Positions 8,658 to 18,261 are shown, counted from the first letter of the stretch. The stretch: DNA of 64,000 bases from Citrobacter sp. Marseille-Q6884 (GCF_945906775.1 NZ_CAMDRE010000001.1:372001-436000); one strand, 5' to 3'. A program made the numbers and translations. Notes: generated by a model from the sequence alone, not told the origin.

Positions 8658-9914
8658 ATGAATCTTAAGCTGCAGCTGAAAGTTCTCTCGTTTCTGCAGT
8701 TCTGCCTGTGGGGTAGCTGGCTCACTACCCTCGGCTCCTATATGTTTGTCACCCTTAAATTCGACGGTGCATCCATTGGCGCTGTATATAGCTCGCTGGG
8801 GATTGCCGCCGTCTTTATGCCCACACTGTTAGGGATCGTGGCTGACAAATGGATCAGTGCGAAATGGGTGTATGCGCTTTGCCATCTGGTGGGTGCTGCG
8901 ACGCTGTTCGCCGCGGCCGAAGTCACCACGCCAGGGGCGATGTTCTTTGTGATCCTGCTTAACTCCCTGGCCTATATGCCGACCCTGGGGTTAATCAACA
9001 CCATCTCCTACTATCGCCTGCAATCCGCCGGAATGGACATCGTCACCGACTTCCCGCCAATCCGTATCTGGGGCACGATCGGGTTTATTATGGCAATGTG
9101 GGGGGTCAGCTTCTCTGGCTTTGAACTGAGCCATATGCAGCTTTATATCGGTGCCACGCTGTCTGTTGTGCTGGCGCTGTTCACCCTGACGCTGCCGCAT
9201 ATTCCGGTTGCCAATCAGCAAAAAAACCAGAGCTGGACATCAATGCTGGGTCTGGATGCCTTCGCCCTGTTTAAAAACAAGCGTATGGCAATTTTCTTCA
9301 TCTTCTCGATGATGCTGGGTGCAGAACTGCAGATTACCAACATGTTTGGTAATACCTTCCTGCACAGTTTCGATAACAACCCGCTGTTCTCTGGTAGCTT
9401 TATCGTTGAACACGCGTCAGTAATGATGTCGATTTCGCAGATTTCTGAAACCCTGTTTATCCTGACCATCCCGTTCTTCTTAAGCCGTTACGGCATCAAG
9501 AACGTCATGCTGATCAGTATTGTGGCGTGGATGCTGCGTTTCGGTCTGTTCGCCTACGGTGACCCAACGCCGTTCGGTACCGTGCTGCTGGTGCTGTCGA
9601 TGATTGTTTACGGTTGCGCCTTCGACTTCTTCAACATCTCCGGTTCCGTGTTTGTGGAAAAAGAAGTTCGACCAGAAATCCGTGCCAGCGCACAGGGTAT
9701 GTTCCTGATGATGACCAACGGCTTCGGCTGTATCCTGGGGGGACTGGTGAGCGGTAAAGTGGTTGAATACTATACGCTGAACGGTATTACCGACTGGCAG
9801 ACCGTGTGGTTAATCTTCGCGGGCTACTCGCTGGTTCTGGCCTTCGCATTCGTGGCGCTGTTTAAATATAAACACGTTCGCGTACCGGCAGGTTCTCAGA
9901 CTATCGCGCATTAA
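8658..9914 (+). CDS. nupG: Nucleoside:H+ symporter NupG
   Basis: Protein of 418 residues with about twelve hydrophobic segments, from the nucleoside:H+ symporter branch of the major facilitator superfamily. It imports purine and pyrimidine nucleosides across the inner membrane. The opening MNLKLQLKVLSFLQFCLWG and the closing KYKHVRVPAGSQTIAH match NupG closely. I choose the internal ATG because it follows a GAGGAAATTAAC ribosome site. The first in-frame ATG, 16 codons earlier, would make an abnormally long N terminus. A TCACA half-site at 8549-8553 may belong to the CRP/CytR control known for nupG, but I see no full consensus. Confidence 0.96.
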   Translation: MNLKLQLKVLSFLQFCLWGSWLTTLGSYMFVTLKFDGASIGAVYSSLGIAAVFMPTLLGIVADKWISAKWVYALCHLVGAATLFAAAEVTTPGAMFFVILLNSLAYMPTLGLINTISYYRLQSAGMDIVTDFPPIRIWGTIGFIMAMWGVSFSGFELSHMQLYIGATLSVVLALFTLTLPHIPVANQQKNQSWTSMLGLDAFALFKNKRMAIFFIFSMMLGAELQITNMFGNTFLHSFDNNPLFSGSFIVEHASVMMSISQISETLFILTIPFFLSRYGIKNVMLISIVAWMLRFGLFAYGDPTPFGTVLLVLSMIVYGCAFDFFNISGSVFVEKEVRPEIRASAQGMFLMMTNGFGCILGGLVSGKVVEYYTLNGITDWQTVWLIFAGYSLVLAFAFVALFKYKHVRVPAGSQTIAH

Positions 9915-9930
9915 TTTTTCTGCCTGACGT

Positions 9931-9982
9931 ACTTATCCGGCCTGCATGATTGCAGGCCGGATATGCGTTTAGCGCCATCCGG
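9931..9982. repeat. REP element between nupG and speC
   Basis: Perfect 12-base arms, ATCCGGCCTGCA (9935-9946) and TGCAGGCCGGAT (9951-9962), with a 4-base loop. A partial second unit (GCGCCATCCGG) follows. It lies between the convergent nupG and speC stop codons, where it may also stabilise or terminate both transcripts. Confidence 0.85.
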
Positions 9983-9985
9983 TAT

Positions 9986-12121
9986 TTATTTCAGCACATA
10001 CCCATACAAACGTTTAATACCATCCGCATCGGTCTCGCTGTACACCCCTTGCAACTCCGGTGAGAACCCCGGCAGCAGGTTTACCCCCTCTTCCAGCGCC
10101 AGGAAGTAACGCTGTACCGCGCCCCCCCATACTTCACCAGGAACCACGCACAACACCCCCGGAGGATAAGGCAACGCACCTTCTGCTGCGATACGACCAG
10201 CAGCATCACAAATACGCACCAGCTCAACATCACCACGAATGAAGGCGCTATTGGCATCCTGCGGGTTCATCGCCACGACCGGCAAACTCTCCTGACGGAA
10301 CATCGCTTTTTGCAGATCCTTCACATCAAAACTGACGTACAGTGAGTGCATCTCCTGGCACAATTCACGCAGCGTGTAATCCCGGTAGCGTACCGGGTAT
10401 TTGTTGAAAATGGTGGGCAGCACTTCTGCCAGCGGCGTATCGTCCTCAATGTGCTGTTCAAACTGCGCCAACATCGCCACCAGCTGCGCCATTTTCTCTG
10501 CGCTTTCTGCGGGTGTCAGCAGGAACAGAATCGAGTTCAGGTCGCACTTCTCCGGCACAATGCCATTTTCACGCAGGTAATGCGCCAGTATCGTCGCCGG
10601 AATACCGAACTCAGTATATTGCCCGGTTTGCGCATCGATACCTGGCGTGGTGAGCAATAGCTTGCAGGGATCGACAAAATACTGGTCGCGCGCGTAACCG
10701 GAAAAACCATGCCATTTCGCGCCCGGTTCAAAGCTAAAGAAACGACGCTCGCAGGCGATAGTCTCCGTCGGATAGGTTTCCCATGCTTTGCCATCGACCA
10801 CAGGAGGAATGAACGGTTGGATCATCTTACAGTGGGCAATAATGGCTTTTCGCGCCTCGATCCCCAGCGTCACACATTCCGCCCACAACCGACGTCCACT
10901 TTCACCTTCATGGATTTTGGCATTCACATCCAGTGCGGCAAACAACGGATAAAACGGGCTGGTGGAGGCGTGCAACATAAACGCATTGTTCAGGCGTTTA
11001 TGCGGGCAGAAACGCGCCTGACCGCGAATATGGTTATCTTTTTTGTGGATCTGCGAGGTTTGTGAGAACCCGGCCTGCTGTTTGTGCACCGATTGGGTCA
11101 CAAAAATACCAGGATCGTTTTCATTGAGATCCAGCAGCAATGGCGAACCTTCGGCCATCATCGGAATGAACTGCTCATATCCAACCCAGGCTGAGTCAAA
11201 CAGGATGTAATCACACAGACTGCCGATCTTGTCGATCACCTGCCGGGCGTTGTAGATCGTCCCGTCATAGGTGCCAAGCTGGATAATAGCCAGGCGGAAC
11301 GGACGGGGCTCGTCAGCCTTTTCAGGTGCAACCTCACGGATCTGCCGGCGCAGATATTCTTCATCAAAGCAGTGCTCATCAATGCCGCCGATAAAACCAA
11401 ACGGGTTGCGCGCTGCCTCAAGATAGACCGGCGTGGCTCCCGCCTGAATCAATGCGCCATGGTGATTCGACTTATGGTTATTGCGATCAAACAGCACCAG
11501 ATCGCCGCGCGTCAGCAGCGCATTCGTCACGACTTTATTCGCAGCCGATGTGCCGTTCAGGACAAAGTAGGTTTTATCCGCATGGAAGACTTTAGCGGCA
11601 AATTTTTGTGCATGTTTGGCTGATCCCTCATGAATAAGCAGATCGCCCAACTTAACATCGGCGTTGCACATATCCGCGCGAAACACGTTCTCACCGAAGA
11701 ACTCGTAAAAATGCCGACCCGCTGGATGCTTTTTGAAAAACTCACCGTGCTGATGACCCGGACAGGCAAACGTGCTGTTTCCCATTTCAACATACTGTGT
11801 CAGCGTGTCATAAAACGGCGGCAGCAGCGCGTCTTCGTAGCGACAGGCGGCGGACTCAAGCTCCAGCCAGTCCTGCGCATGACCGTTCATGACCGCTTCA
11901 ACACCCGCAGGCGCGTCCATACTTTCGTCGGAGAAGATAAACACCGGTAAATGAAAACCTGTGCGTTTAAGCAACGTAAGGATCCCACTGCGGCTATCCG
12001 CAACGGTAATGACGACTGCCGCGACATCGGTAAAATCTGTACTGTCCAGCGACACCACCTGGCGGTGGGTAGACAGACGAGAGACCAGTTCACCACTGGC
12101 GGCAATATTCATTGATTTCAT
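9986..12121 (-). CDS. speC: Constitutive ornithine decarboxylase
   Basis: Protein of 711 residues. It is a PLP-dependent fold-type I decarboxylase that converts ornithine to putrescine and CO2, the first committed step of polyamine synthesis. An N-terminal wing domain precedes the PLP domain, which holds the Schiff-base lysine motif SVHKQQAGFSQTSQIHKKDNH. The C-terminal domain carries LPYPPGVLCVVPGEVWGG. The open frame starts 26 codons earlier, but MKSMNIAASGELVSRL matches SpeC of normal length. It is transcribed away from yqgA. Confidence 0.97.
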   Translation of the reverse strand: MKSMNIAASGELVSRLSTHRQVVSLDSTDFTDVAAVVITVADSRSGILTLLKRTGFHLPVFIFSDESMDAPAGVEAVMNGHAQDWLELESAACRYEDALLPPFYDTLTQYVEMGNSTFACPGHQHGEFFKKHPAGRHFYEFFGENVFRADMCNADVKLGDLLIHEGSAKHAQKFAAKVFHADKTYFVLNGTSAANKVVTNALLTRGDLVLFDRNNHKSNHHGALIQAGATPVYLEAARNPFGFIGGIDEHCFDEEYLRRQIREVAPEKADEPRPFRLAIIQLGTYDGTIYNARQVIDKIGSLCDYILFDSAWVGYEQFIPMMAEGSPLLLDLNENDPGIFVTQSVHKQQAGFSQTSQIHKKDNHIRGQARFCPHKRLNNAFMLHASTSPFYPLFAALDVNAKIHEGESGRRLWAECVTLGIEARKAIIAHCKMIQPFIPPVVDGKAWETYPTETIACERRFFSFEPGAKWHGFSGYARDQYFVDPCKLLLTTPGIDAQTGQYTEFGIPATILAHYLRENGIVPEKCDLNSILFLLTPAESAEKMAQLVAMLAQFEQHIEDDTPLAEVLPTIFNKYPVRYRDYTLRELCQEMHSLYVSFDVKDLQKAMFRQESLPVVAMNPQDANSAFIRGDVELVRICDAAGRIAAEGALPYPPGVLCVVPGEVWGGAVQRYFLALEEGVNLLPGFSPELQGVYSETDADGIKRLYGYVLK

Positions 12122-12590
12122 AAGCGCAAAACCCGTTTCGGGAAAGTCAAAAACCCCGGACAAAGTCGCAATGCTTTGCCCCACGAAATGACAGGTCAAA
12201 CTGGTTACCAGCCCCGACCGCCAGACATCAGTAAAAGCAGATAGCCTCTGATTTTACTGTTATCCTGCAGTGAGCGTGCGCTGCCGTCACCGCATGGTGG
12301 GAGAATGAAGAGAGATCGCAGGAAGGGGCAAACGTCGCGCAAAAAGGCGATGTTGAAGGCGATGTAGGGGGAATAATAACATCCCAGGCAGCCCCATTCA
12401 GACAGGAGAAAATTCGCGCAATCATGGCACCTTTCCCCCTCGTGCGCAAGATTAAATCCTATGCATATCGCGCACAGATAAGCAGGCATTATTCATGACA
12501 ATAACGCCATAATAATGCACTCTGAAAACATAACTATATCCAAATAATTGCCCTTATCATCACGTTGATGACGGGGATGCAGGAGTGAAT
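12122..12590. other. Intergenic region upstream of speC and yqgA
   Basis: About 470 bases without a supported gene, between the divergent speC and yqgA. It presumably holds both promoters and the speC leader. I see short open frames on the minus strand but no family signature or convincing ribosome site. I see no REP element here. Confidence 0.6.
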
Positions 12591-13298
12591 GTGGTAATCG
12601 GACCTTTTATTAATGCCAGCGCTGTTTTACTTGGCGGTGTTCTCGGCACACTGCTCAGCCAGCATTTACCAGAACGTATTCGAGTCTCAATGACCTCCAT
12701 CTTTGGGTTGGCGTCGTTGGGTATAGGGATTCTACTGGTCATCAAGTGCGCCAATTTGCCGGTTATGGTTCTGGCAACGCTGGTTGGGGCTCTGATTGGC
12801 GAGATTTGCCATCTGGAAAAATGGATCAACACGGCCGTCGCCAAAGCACAGCAGCTTTTCACGAAGTCTGATGTCAATGCCACACATGAGTCGTTTATCC
12901 AAAGTTATGTGGCCATCATTGTGCTTTTTTGCGCCAGCGGTACCGGGATATTCGGTGCGATGCATGAAGGGATGACTGGCGATCCGAATATTTTAATCGC
13001 CAAGTCCTTTCTCGATTTCTTCACTGCAGCCATCTTCGCCTGTTCACTGGGCATCGCGGTCTCCGTCATTTGCGTACCGATGCTCGCAATCCAGCTGACG
13101 CTTGCCACCTGCGCGGCACTTATTTTACCGCTGACGACACCTGTCATGATGGCTGATTTTAGCGCCGTAGGCGGCCTGCTGTTACTGGCAACCGGTTTAC
13201 GCATTTGTGGCATCAAAATGTTTGCGGTCGTTAATATGCTCCCTGCGCTACTACTGGCAATGCCGCTTTCCGCAGCATGGACTGCATTTTTTGCCTGA
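12591..13298 (+). CDS. yqgA: YqgA, DUF554 membrane protein
   Basis: Protein of 235 residues with six or seven hydrophobic segments, from the DUF554 family of inner-membrane proteins of unknown function. The opening VIGPFINASAVLLGGVLG and the ASGTGIFGAMHEGMTGDPNILIAKSFLDFF core are typical. I choose the GTG at 12591 because an AGGAG ribosome site ends 5 bases before it. A GTG two codons earlier would overlap that site. The gene marks the left border of the tRNA-Phe locus, as in E. coli and Salmonella. Confidence 0.93.
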   Translation: MVIGPFINASAVLLGGVLGTLLSQHLPERIRVSMTSIFGLASLGIGILLVIKCANLPVMVLATLVGALIGEICHLEKWINTAVAKAQQLFTKSDVNATHESFIQSYVAIIVLFCASGTGIFGAMHEGMTGDPNILIAKSFLDFFTAAIFACSLGIAVSVICVPMLAIQLTLATCAALILPLTTPVMMADFSAVGGLLLLATGLRICGIKMFAVVNMLPALLLAMPLSAAWTAFFA

Positions 13299-13364
13299 GA
13301 ACGCGTGCAATACCAGCAATCTGGTGATAGATTGTCCAGTCTGCGTTGATTTGAAGAAATTTCG

Positions 13365-13393
13365 TTGACGAAACGAAGCGAATCGGTTTTAAT
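13365..13393 (+). promoter_or_regulatory. pheV promoter
   Basis: TTGACG at 13365-13370, a 17-base spacer, and TTTAAT at 13388-13393. A GC-rich discriminator (GCGCCTCG) leads into the tRNA. This is the standard form of a sigma-70 stable-RNA promoter under stringent control. Confidence 0.85.
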
Positions 13394-13403
13394 GCGCCTC
13401 GTT

Positions 13404-13479
13404 GCCCGGATAGCTCAGTCGGTAGAGCAGGGGATTGAAAATCCCCGTGTCCTTGGTTCGATTCCGAGTCCGGGCACCA
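13404..13479 (+). tRNA. pheV: tRNA-Phe (anticodon GAA)
   Basis: A 76-base tRNA with acceptor arms GCCCGGA / TCCGGGC and an encoded CCA. The D-loop TAGCTCAGTCGGTAGAGCA, the anticodon loop ATTGAAAAT with GAA, and the T-loop GGTTCGATTCC are all present. Its place after yqgA identifies it as pheV, a well-known insertion site for genomic islands in enterobacteria. The 3' end is intact, and foreign sequence begins after its terminator. Confidence 0.99.
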
Positions 13480-13490
13480 CTATTTAGAAG

Positions 13491-13516
13491 AACCAGCCTA
13501 CGGGCTGGTTTTTTGC
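13491..13516 (+). terminator. Rho-independent terminator of pheV
   Basis: AACCAGCC - TACG - GGCTGGTT stem-loop followed by TTTT, 11 bases after the tRNA. Confidence 0.92.
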
Positions 13517-13724
13517 TTTTCAGGGTTCCGGTAGATTTCTGGTCACCCTGGACGGCATCTTGAAAGCCTCGGTTTTGGGCATAAAGCCTATTCACTTCGG
13601 TAGAGGCGCCAGCATAGGCAAGTTGATAACACACCTAAAAAACAGCGTTATAAAGGTCGCTTTCGTTCCCTTTAATCACTTCTTTAGTTTTGTTGGCATA
13701 TGCTGGCGCGACATCGTCTTCTGC

Positions 13725-16700
13725 TTATCCGATTAGAATAAAATCATCAATATCGATGCTTTTAGCGTTTACGTTTTCTAAAGTAATGACATTGCCATTA
13801 ACAGGATCGCCGATGGTAATCACGGTACTGTTACTGGCTCCCCCGGCAATCTTGACGCTGCTGGCAAAATTCGCCACACCAATGCCTAATAAACTCAGAT
13901 CGAGGTAGTCCTGCCCTCCGCCGGGATTGCTATCGAAACCGTTGGTAATACGGTCTCGCCCAAAGTTTTGGCTAAAGACGAAGATGTCATTCCCTGAACC
14001 TCCTGTCATGATATCAGCGCCCTGGCCACCATCGAGCCTGTCGTTACCCGCTCCGCCTGTCATATTATCGTTGCCGGCCCCGCCCTGAAGGTTATCGGCA
14101 CCGTCACCGCCATCAAGGGTGTCATTTCCTGCCCCGCCGTTGAGCGTGTCGTTACCTCCCAGACCATACAAAAAGTCATTGCCGCTGCCACCGTTGATGG
14201 TGTTGGCAATGGCATTCCCTCTGCCGGTGAAAGTACCTGTCCCGGTGAACACCAGGGTTTCAACGTTATTGGTCAACGTGTAATTGTGGAGGGCGGTCTG
14301 GACAGAGTCTGTCCCGCCATTAAGCCCCTCCTTGACAACATCCATCGCATTATCAACCAGATACGTATCATCTCCGGAACCACCTGTCATGCTATCGGCA
14401 CCCTGCCCACCATCGAACCTGTCGTTACCCGCTCCGCCTGTCATGTTATCGTTGCCGGCCCCGCCCTGAAGGTTATCGGCACCATCACCGCCATCAAGGG
14501 TGTCATTTCCTGCCCCGCCGTTGAGCGTGTCGTTACCTCCCAGACCATACAAAAAGTCATTACCGCTGGCACCGTTAATGGTGTTGGCAATGGCATTCCC
14601 TCTGCCGGTGAAAGTACCTGTCCCAGTGAACACCAGGGTTTCAACGTTATTGGGCAACGTGTAATTGTGGAGAGTGGTCTGGACAGTATCGGTCCCGCCA
14701 TTAAGACCTTCTGTGACGAAATCTCCAGCATTATCAACAATATAGGTGTCATTACCGAGAGCGCCCACCATCACATCGGCCCCGAGACCGCCGTTGAGGG
14801 TATCGCTGCCAGCCCCACCGTTGAGCGTGTCGTTGCCGCCCCCACCGTTCAGGACATCGTCGCCGAGCCCCCCATTGAGGACGTCAATGCCGTTCCCGCC
14901 ATTGAGGACGACGTTGTGGTTGACAACAACCGGCGGTTTATCGAGCTGACTCGTCCCGAAAATGTTCTCGGGAAGATTGGTCAGGCCCGTGTTGCGTGCC
15001 ACGATCCCGGCAAAGCCCTGCTCCTCGAGAACCTCGTAGAGGTCCAGATGCTCCACACGGTCGAGATAATACAGCCGGTCACCTTCCTGTATCCGGTCAA
15101 GTTGCTCGTGGATAATGACCCAGAAAGTCTGGCCGACCACACCGCCATTGATGTGCTTCTCAGCGAGTCCTCCGACGAACAGATCAACTCGGTCGATGCC
15201 TTTGACGGTGTTTCCGTTGACAAATTTATAGCCAGGATTTGCCGACAGGAAGCCTGCCATTTGCGACTCTTCCAGCACGAGGTCTGGATAGGCCTGCCTG
15301 AATTGCGCGATGACGGTGTCGCTGAGATCGTTCCGTGCCTGGAAGTCCTCCCACGAACTGTAGGGTGTGAGATCGCCGGCAAAGCTTACTGCCTCCTTCA
15401 CATACGGATCCAGAGAGGCCATCAGGTCGGCCCGGATCTGGTTCATCGAACCCAGACCGACGTCCCACTCGCGGGCAACGTCGAAGGCGAACACATCAGC
15501 ACTCATGCGAACGAGGTCGTTTCGGACAGCATCAACGATATTGACGTCGACCTCTTCCGCAGGCTGGACAACACCACCGGCAATGATCCCTGCGACACCG
15601 AGTTGCTCATATCCCGGCTGTGGAGAATAAGGCAATTGCGCTTTGGGCAAGGTGAACGCGCTCATATCGTTCGTCGGGTTGAGGAATGCGTCGAACAGCG
15701 GTACCTGCGTTGCATTGCCCTGAGCATCTAACACCGTGAGCGTCTGCCCTATCAGCGAATGGCCGAAGCGGTAAGCTGCCGTCGCGAACTCGTGCGAGAC
15801 GCGTGCATCCACTTCCGGATTGTACTCGGCGAAGCCGTGATCGCCCTCGCCTCTCATGCCACCAAGCAACTTGTTGGCAAAGTCGGTGTAAATAACGCGC
15901 TGATATTCCGCTTCGTTAATGATCTTGGCAGCCTGGAACAGCTCTTCAGCGGTTCCATTAAATCCGGCTTCGAGCAATCCGTTGACATGGAAGTTGTGAT
16001 TCCGCTCCCAGATGTTGTGGATCGCGGTGAGTGCGATGTTCTCGTTCGCACGTCCATCACCCGCCACGTAGTGGTCGAGCAGGCTGATAAAGGGGTTGGT
16101 GTCGAGTAGCAGCGCAAAGCCACTTCCCATGAAATTAGAGGTCATGGCAGGAAGCATCGCCTGGTTGATAACGCCATTGCTGTCGACCAGCCCTGCGAAG
16201 TACTCCCGAAAAGTGACGCTGTGGTCGCCCGGCAGCGAGCTGTCGGTGAACCGCGTGTTGTTGTTCCAGTGATGGAGGATCAGTTCACTCAGCGTGGGCA
16301 ATAGCCTGAAATTTGGATTTGAGGGATCCACGCCGCCCTCTAATAGCTTGCCCGTAAACCCGCCCAGTCCATCGCCTTCTCGCAGGAACTGACCGACGAG
16401 TTCGTTAGAGCCATAAGTTTGGTTCTGGTCAGCGAATGGCGATGTCTTATTGAGATGCTGCGGGATTCCATTGGCATCAATACTGTCAACGGTACCGCGA
16501 GTCAGGTCCGCGGGATTGGGAACCGAGCCCGGAGCGCCAATCTGGATCGTTCCGTTACCTCCCTTACCGAGGAAATCGAGACCGTGATCGAAGTACTGAC
16601 CGAAGGCCGTGAATAAGCTGTTCACGCCAGCGGCGTTGCCGGAAAGGTTTGCTTCCTGTGCGCCAAGGACATTGCTGATGGTACGCGGATCCAGTCCAGA

Positions 16701-17489
16701 AAACAGCGGGTTGATGTCGCGGTTGTGAGTCGTCTCATTCCAGGCACCGTAGTGCGCGTCGGTGAGTCGAATGAACGGCTGATCGGCTGAACCATAGTCA
16801 AGGTGAACGCGGTTATTACCGGTGCCTTCGAGATCGCGGATCCCGAGCGCATCGTTGTCTTCACCTCCTTCAAGTCCGTTGACCAGATTCTTCAGGTTGG
16901 CGACATCACTGGCGGTGAGCGGGAAAGCACCGTCGCCGCCGACATCATCATTATCATCGTCATCGTCATCGGCTTCCGTCGATGTTTCCTTGCGCGCCAG
17001 GAGAATGGGATCGGTAGGTTTCAACCTGGTGTTCATACCGTCAGGCACCGCTATCTTGTCCTGAGTCAGCGTAGAAACCTTGGATCTCGGTGCCTGCTCA
17101 ATAACCGCCTGCGGCGACGGCGTGCCAAACACATCATTCAGACCTATGCCGAGCACCGGATCGGTACCTTTGTTCACTTCAACTGCAGATAAGAAACTGG
17201 CGGTCCGGTTGCTGGTAATCCATGACGGCGGATCCATAACCGACCCTATCCCAGCGTATCCCGCGTGAAACGAGGAATCAAAAAAGTGCAGGAAGGAAAG
17301 GTCTGTGGCACCAAACTTGCCTTGCCCTGTGACCAGGTGGTTAAAACTAGCCTCGAAGGTTCGCAGACTGAATGGCGCAGGACAGTTAGATAATATACTG
17401 AAGTTGAGATCGTCAGCATCCGTTTGTGCTATAGGTATTTGTTTGAGGGTATATTTCAGGTCGGGTTTTATGTCATTCTTCATTTTCAT
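13725..17489 (-). CDS. Animal-type haem peroxidase fused to RTX calcium-binding repeats
   Basis: Protein of about 1254 residues with no N-terminal signal peptide. An acidic run (near residues 173-182) precedes a peroxidase-cyclooxygenase superfamily domain. That domain has the distal motif FGQYFDHGLDF near residue 300, an IHNIWERNHNFH helix, and the proximal FATAAYRFGHSLIG segment. From about residue 870 there are many GGxGxDxLx nonapeptides, in two nearly identical 127-residue blocks. The end, DIDDFILIG, resembles a type I secretion signal. Such fusions are secreted by ABC/MFP/TolC systems. No such system lies nearby, so export would depend on one elsewhere. The frame opens with TTG, and I start at the ATG after GAGAGAA, although the ATG two codons later is also possible. 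Base composition differs from the AT-rich DNA next to it, and its closest type is found in rhizobia-like and marine bacteria, so transfer is likely. Substrate is unknown. Confidence 0.88.
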   Translation of the reverse strand: MKMKNDIKPDLKYTLKQIPIAQTDADDLNFSILSNCPAPFSLRTFEASFNHLVTGQGKFGATDLSFLHFFDSSFHAGYAGIGSVMDPPSWITSNRTASFLSAVEVNKGTDPVLGIGLNDVFGTPSPQAVIEQAPRSKVSTLTQDKIAVPDGMNTRLKPTDPILLARKETSTEADDDDDDNDDVGGDGAFPLTASDVANLKNLVNGLEGGEDNDALGIRDLEGTGNNRVHLDYGSADQPFIRLTDAHYGAWNETTHNRDINPLFSGLDPRTISNVLGAQEANLSGNAAGVNSLFTAFGQYFDHGLDFLGKGGNGTIQIGAPGSVPNPADLTRGTVDSIDANGIPQHLNKTSPFADQNQTYGSNELVGQFLREGDGLGGFTGKLLEGGVDPSNPNFRLLPTLSELILHHWNNNTRFTDSSLPGDHSVTFREYFAGLVDSNGVINQAMLPAMTSNFMGSGFALLLDTNPFISLLDHYVAGDGRANENIALTAIHNIWERNHNFHVNGLLEAGFNGTAEELFQAAKIINEAEYQRVIYTDFANKLLGGMRGEGDHGFAEYNPEVDARVSHEFATAAYRFGHSLIGQTLTVLDAQGNATQVPLFDAFLNPTNDMSAFTLPKAQLPYSPQPGYEQLGVAGIIAGGVVQPAEEVDVNIVDAVRNDLVRMSADVFAFDVAREWDVGLGSMNQIRADLMASLDPYVKEAVSFAGDLTPYSSWEDFQARNDLSDTVIAQFRQAYPDLVLEESQMAGFLSANPGYKFVNGNTVKGIDRVDLFVGGLAEKHINGGVVGQTFWVIIHEQLDRIQEGDRLYYLDRVEHLDLYEVLEEQGFAGIVARNTGLTNLPENIFGTSQLDKPPVVVNHNVVLNGGNGIDVLNGGLGDDVLNGGGGNDTLNGGAGSDTLNGGLGADVMVGALGNDTYIVDNAGDFVTEGLNGGTDTVQTTLHNYTLPNNVETLVFTGTGTFTGRGNAIANTINGASGNDFLYGLGGNDTLNGGAGNDTLDGGDGADNLQGGAGNDNMTGGAGNDRFDGGQGADSMTGGSGDDTYLVDNAMDVVKEGLNGGTDSVQTALHNYTLTNNVETLVFTGTGTFTGRGNAIANTINGGSGNDFLYGLGGNDTLNGGAGNDTLDGGDGADNLQGGAGNDNMTGGAGNDRLDGGQGADIMTGGSGNDIFVFSQNFGRDRITNGFDSNPGGGQDYLDLSLLGIGVANFASSVKIAGGASNSTVITIGDPVNGNVITLENVNAKSIDIDDFILIG
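13995..14756 (-). repeat. Two tandem 381-bp units inside the RTX region
   Basis: The stretches 13995-14375 and 14376-14756 are near-identical in-frame copies encoding 127 residues each. Each runs from G(N/D)DTY(I/L)VDNA through the NNVETLVFTGTGTFTGRG segment to SMTGGS or IMTGGS. The two differ at only a few codons, so the duplication is recent or kept uniform by gene conversion. Confidence 0.9.
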
Positions 17490-18261
17490 TTCTCTCAATA
17501 ATGATTATGAAAGGCACGAAAAGGCGAAGCCGGTAGCGGCACTCGAATTACGCGTCTGGAATTGCTAACTGAGCGAATAGGCAGAGCGACTTCGAGCTCC
17601 GGATGGGCGCACGACCTATATATATCCCCCCTTTAACTTCACAAAAGACCCTATGATGGATATGCTCAGCCCCCACTGGAAAATCGCGACGACTTACTTT
17701 GCCAAAGTGATAGCAGGTTTCAGAAAAGCGATCCCCTGATATTGAATAAAGCCAAAAAAATAACATCCGTCAATGAGTAGAAACAATATTTAAATTTCGA
17801 ATAACAAAAAAATCATCAATATTACACAGTGAATACAGCCCCCAGCATTTAACCGAACAACGCTGCGTTAATGGCTTCTTTTTAATTATCATTAAATTCA
17901 ATGCTCTATGAAAATAGATCCAGATAAATATGGAGCCATATCATAAAGAAAAAATTAACTATCAATCAATCCGCACTAATATAAATGATATAAAAGTTTA
18001 AATAGCGACAATAGAAATAATACATTCTCATTACCGCTTTGCTGACATGCCGGAGCTAAATTATATTAATATGTCACTAACAACATAAAATTAAGTCATT
18101 ATATGTGATGTTAAACTTGCTTATGCTGCTTCGATTATGATTTGCCTGACTGGATGTACGGAATAGCTCCGTATTTCTGTTTTACTGCGTTACGTTAACC
18201 CCAGACTGTTGCAGGCTGGGGGATTAGCATGTTTACTCGTTCGGGTATATATCAGCCATAT
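17490..18261. other. AT-rich non-coding stretch in the pheV island
   Basis: About 770 bases with no supported gene. It carries the upstream region of the RTX peroxidase gene and the downstream region of the first Josephin-like gene. Two small hairpins are visible: TACGGA/TCCGTA at 18157-18173, and CCCCAG/CTGGGG at 18199-18221, which could help end transcription from the right. No REP element, tRNA fragment or integrase remnant was recognised. Confidence 0.6.

Noticed and set aside
12205..12489. Minus-strand open frame of 94 codons upstream of speC
   Set aside because: No ribosome site or recognisable family; more likely speC leader or promoter DNA.
13389..13634. Minus-strand open frame covering tRNA-Phe
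   Set aside because: It runs through the tRNA and its terminator, with no start signal or homology.
13995..14756. Regular repeats considered as a possible CRISPR array
   Set aside because: The repeats are 381 bp units and in-frame 27-base nonapeptide codons, with no unique spacers and no cas genes.
14286..15731. Open frame of 481 codons on the plus strand opposite the RTX peroxidase
   Set aside because: It is the antisense shadow of the repetitive GC-rich gene. It has no ribosome site and no family motif, whereas the minus-strand frame has clear peroxidase and RTX signatures.
17548..17766. Short open frame in the AT-rich gap
   Set aside because: No ribosome site, no motif and biased towards chance in this composition.
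18157..18221. Hairpins considered as att sites of the island
   Set aside because: They share no sequence with the 3' end of tRNA-Phe, and short inverted repeats are not the form of tRNA att sites.
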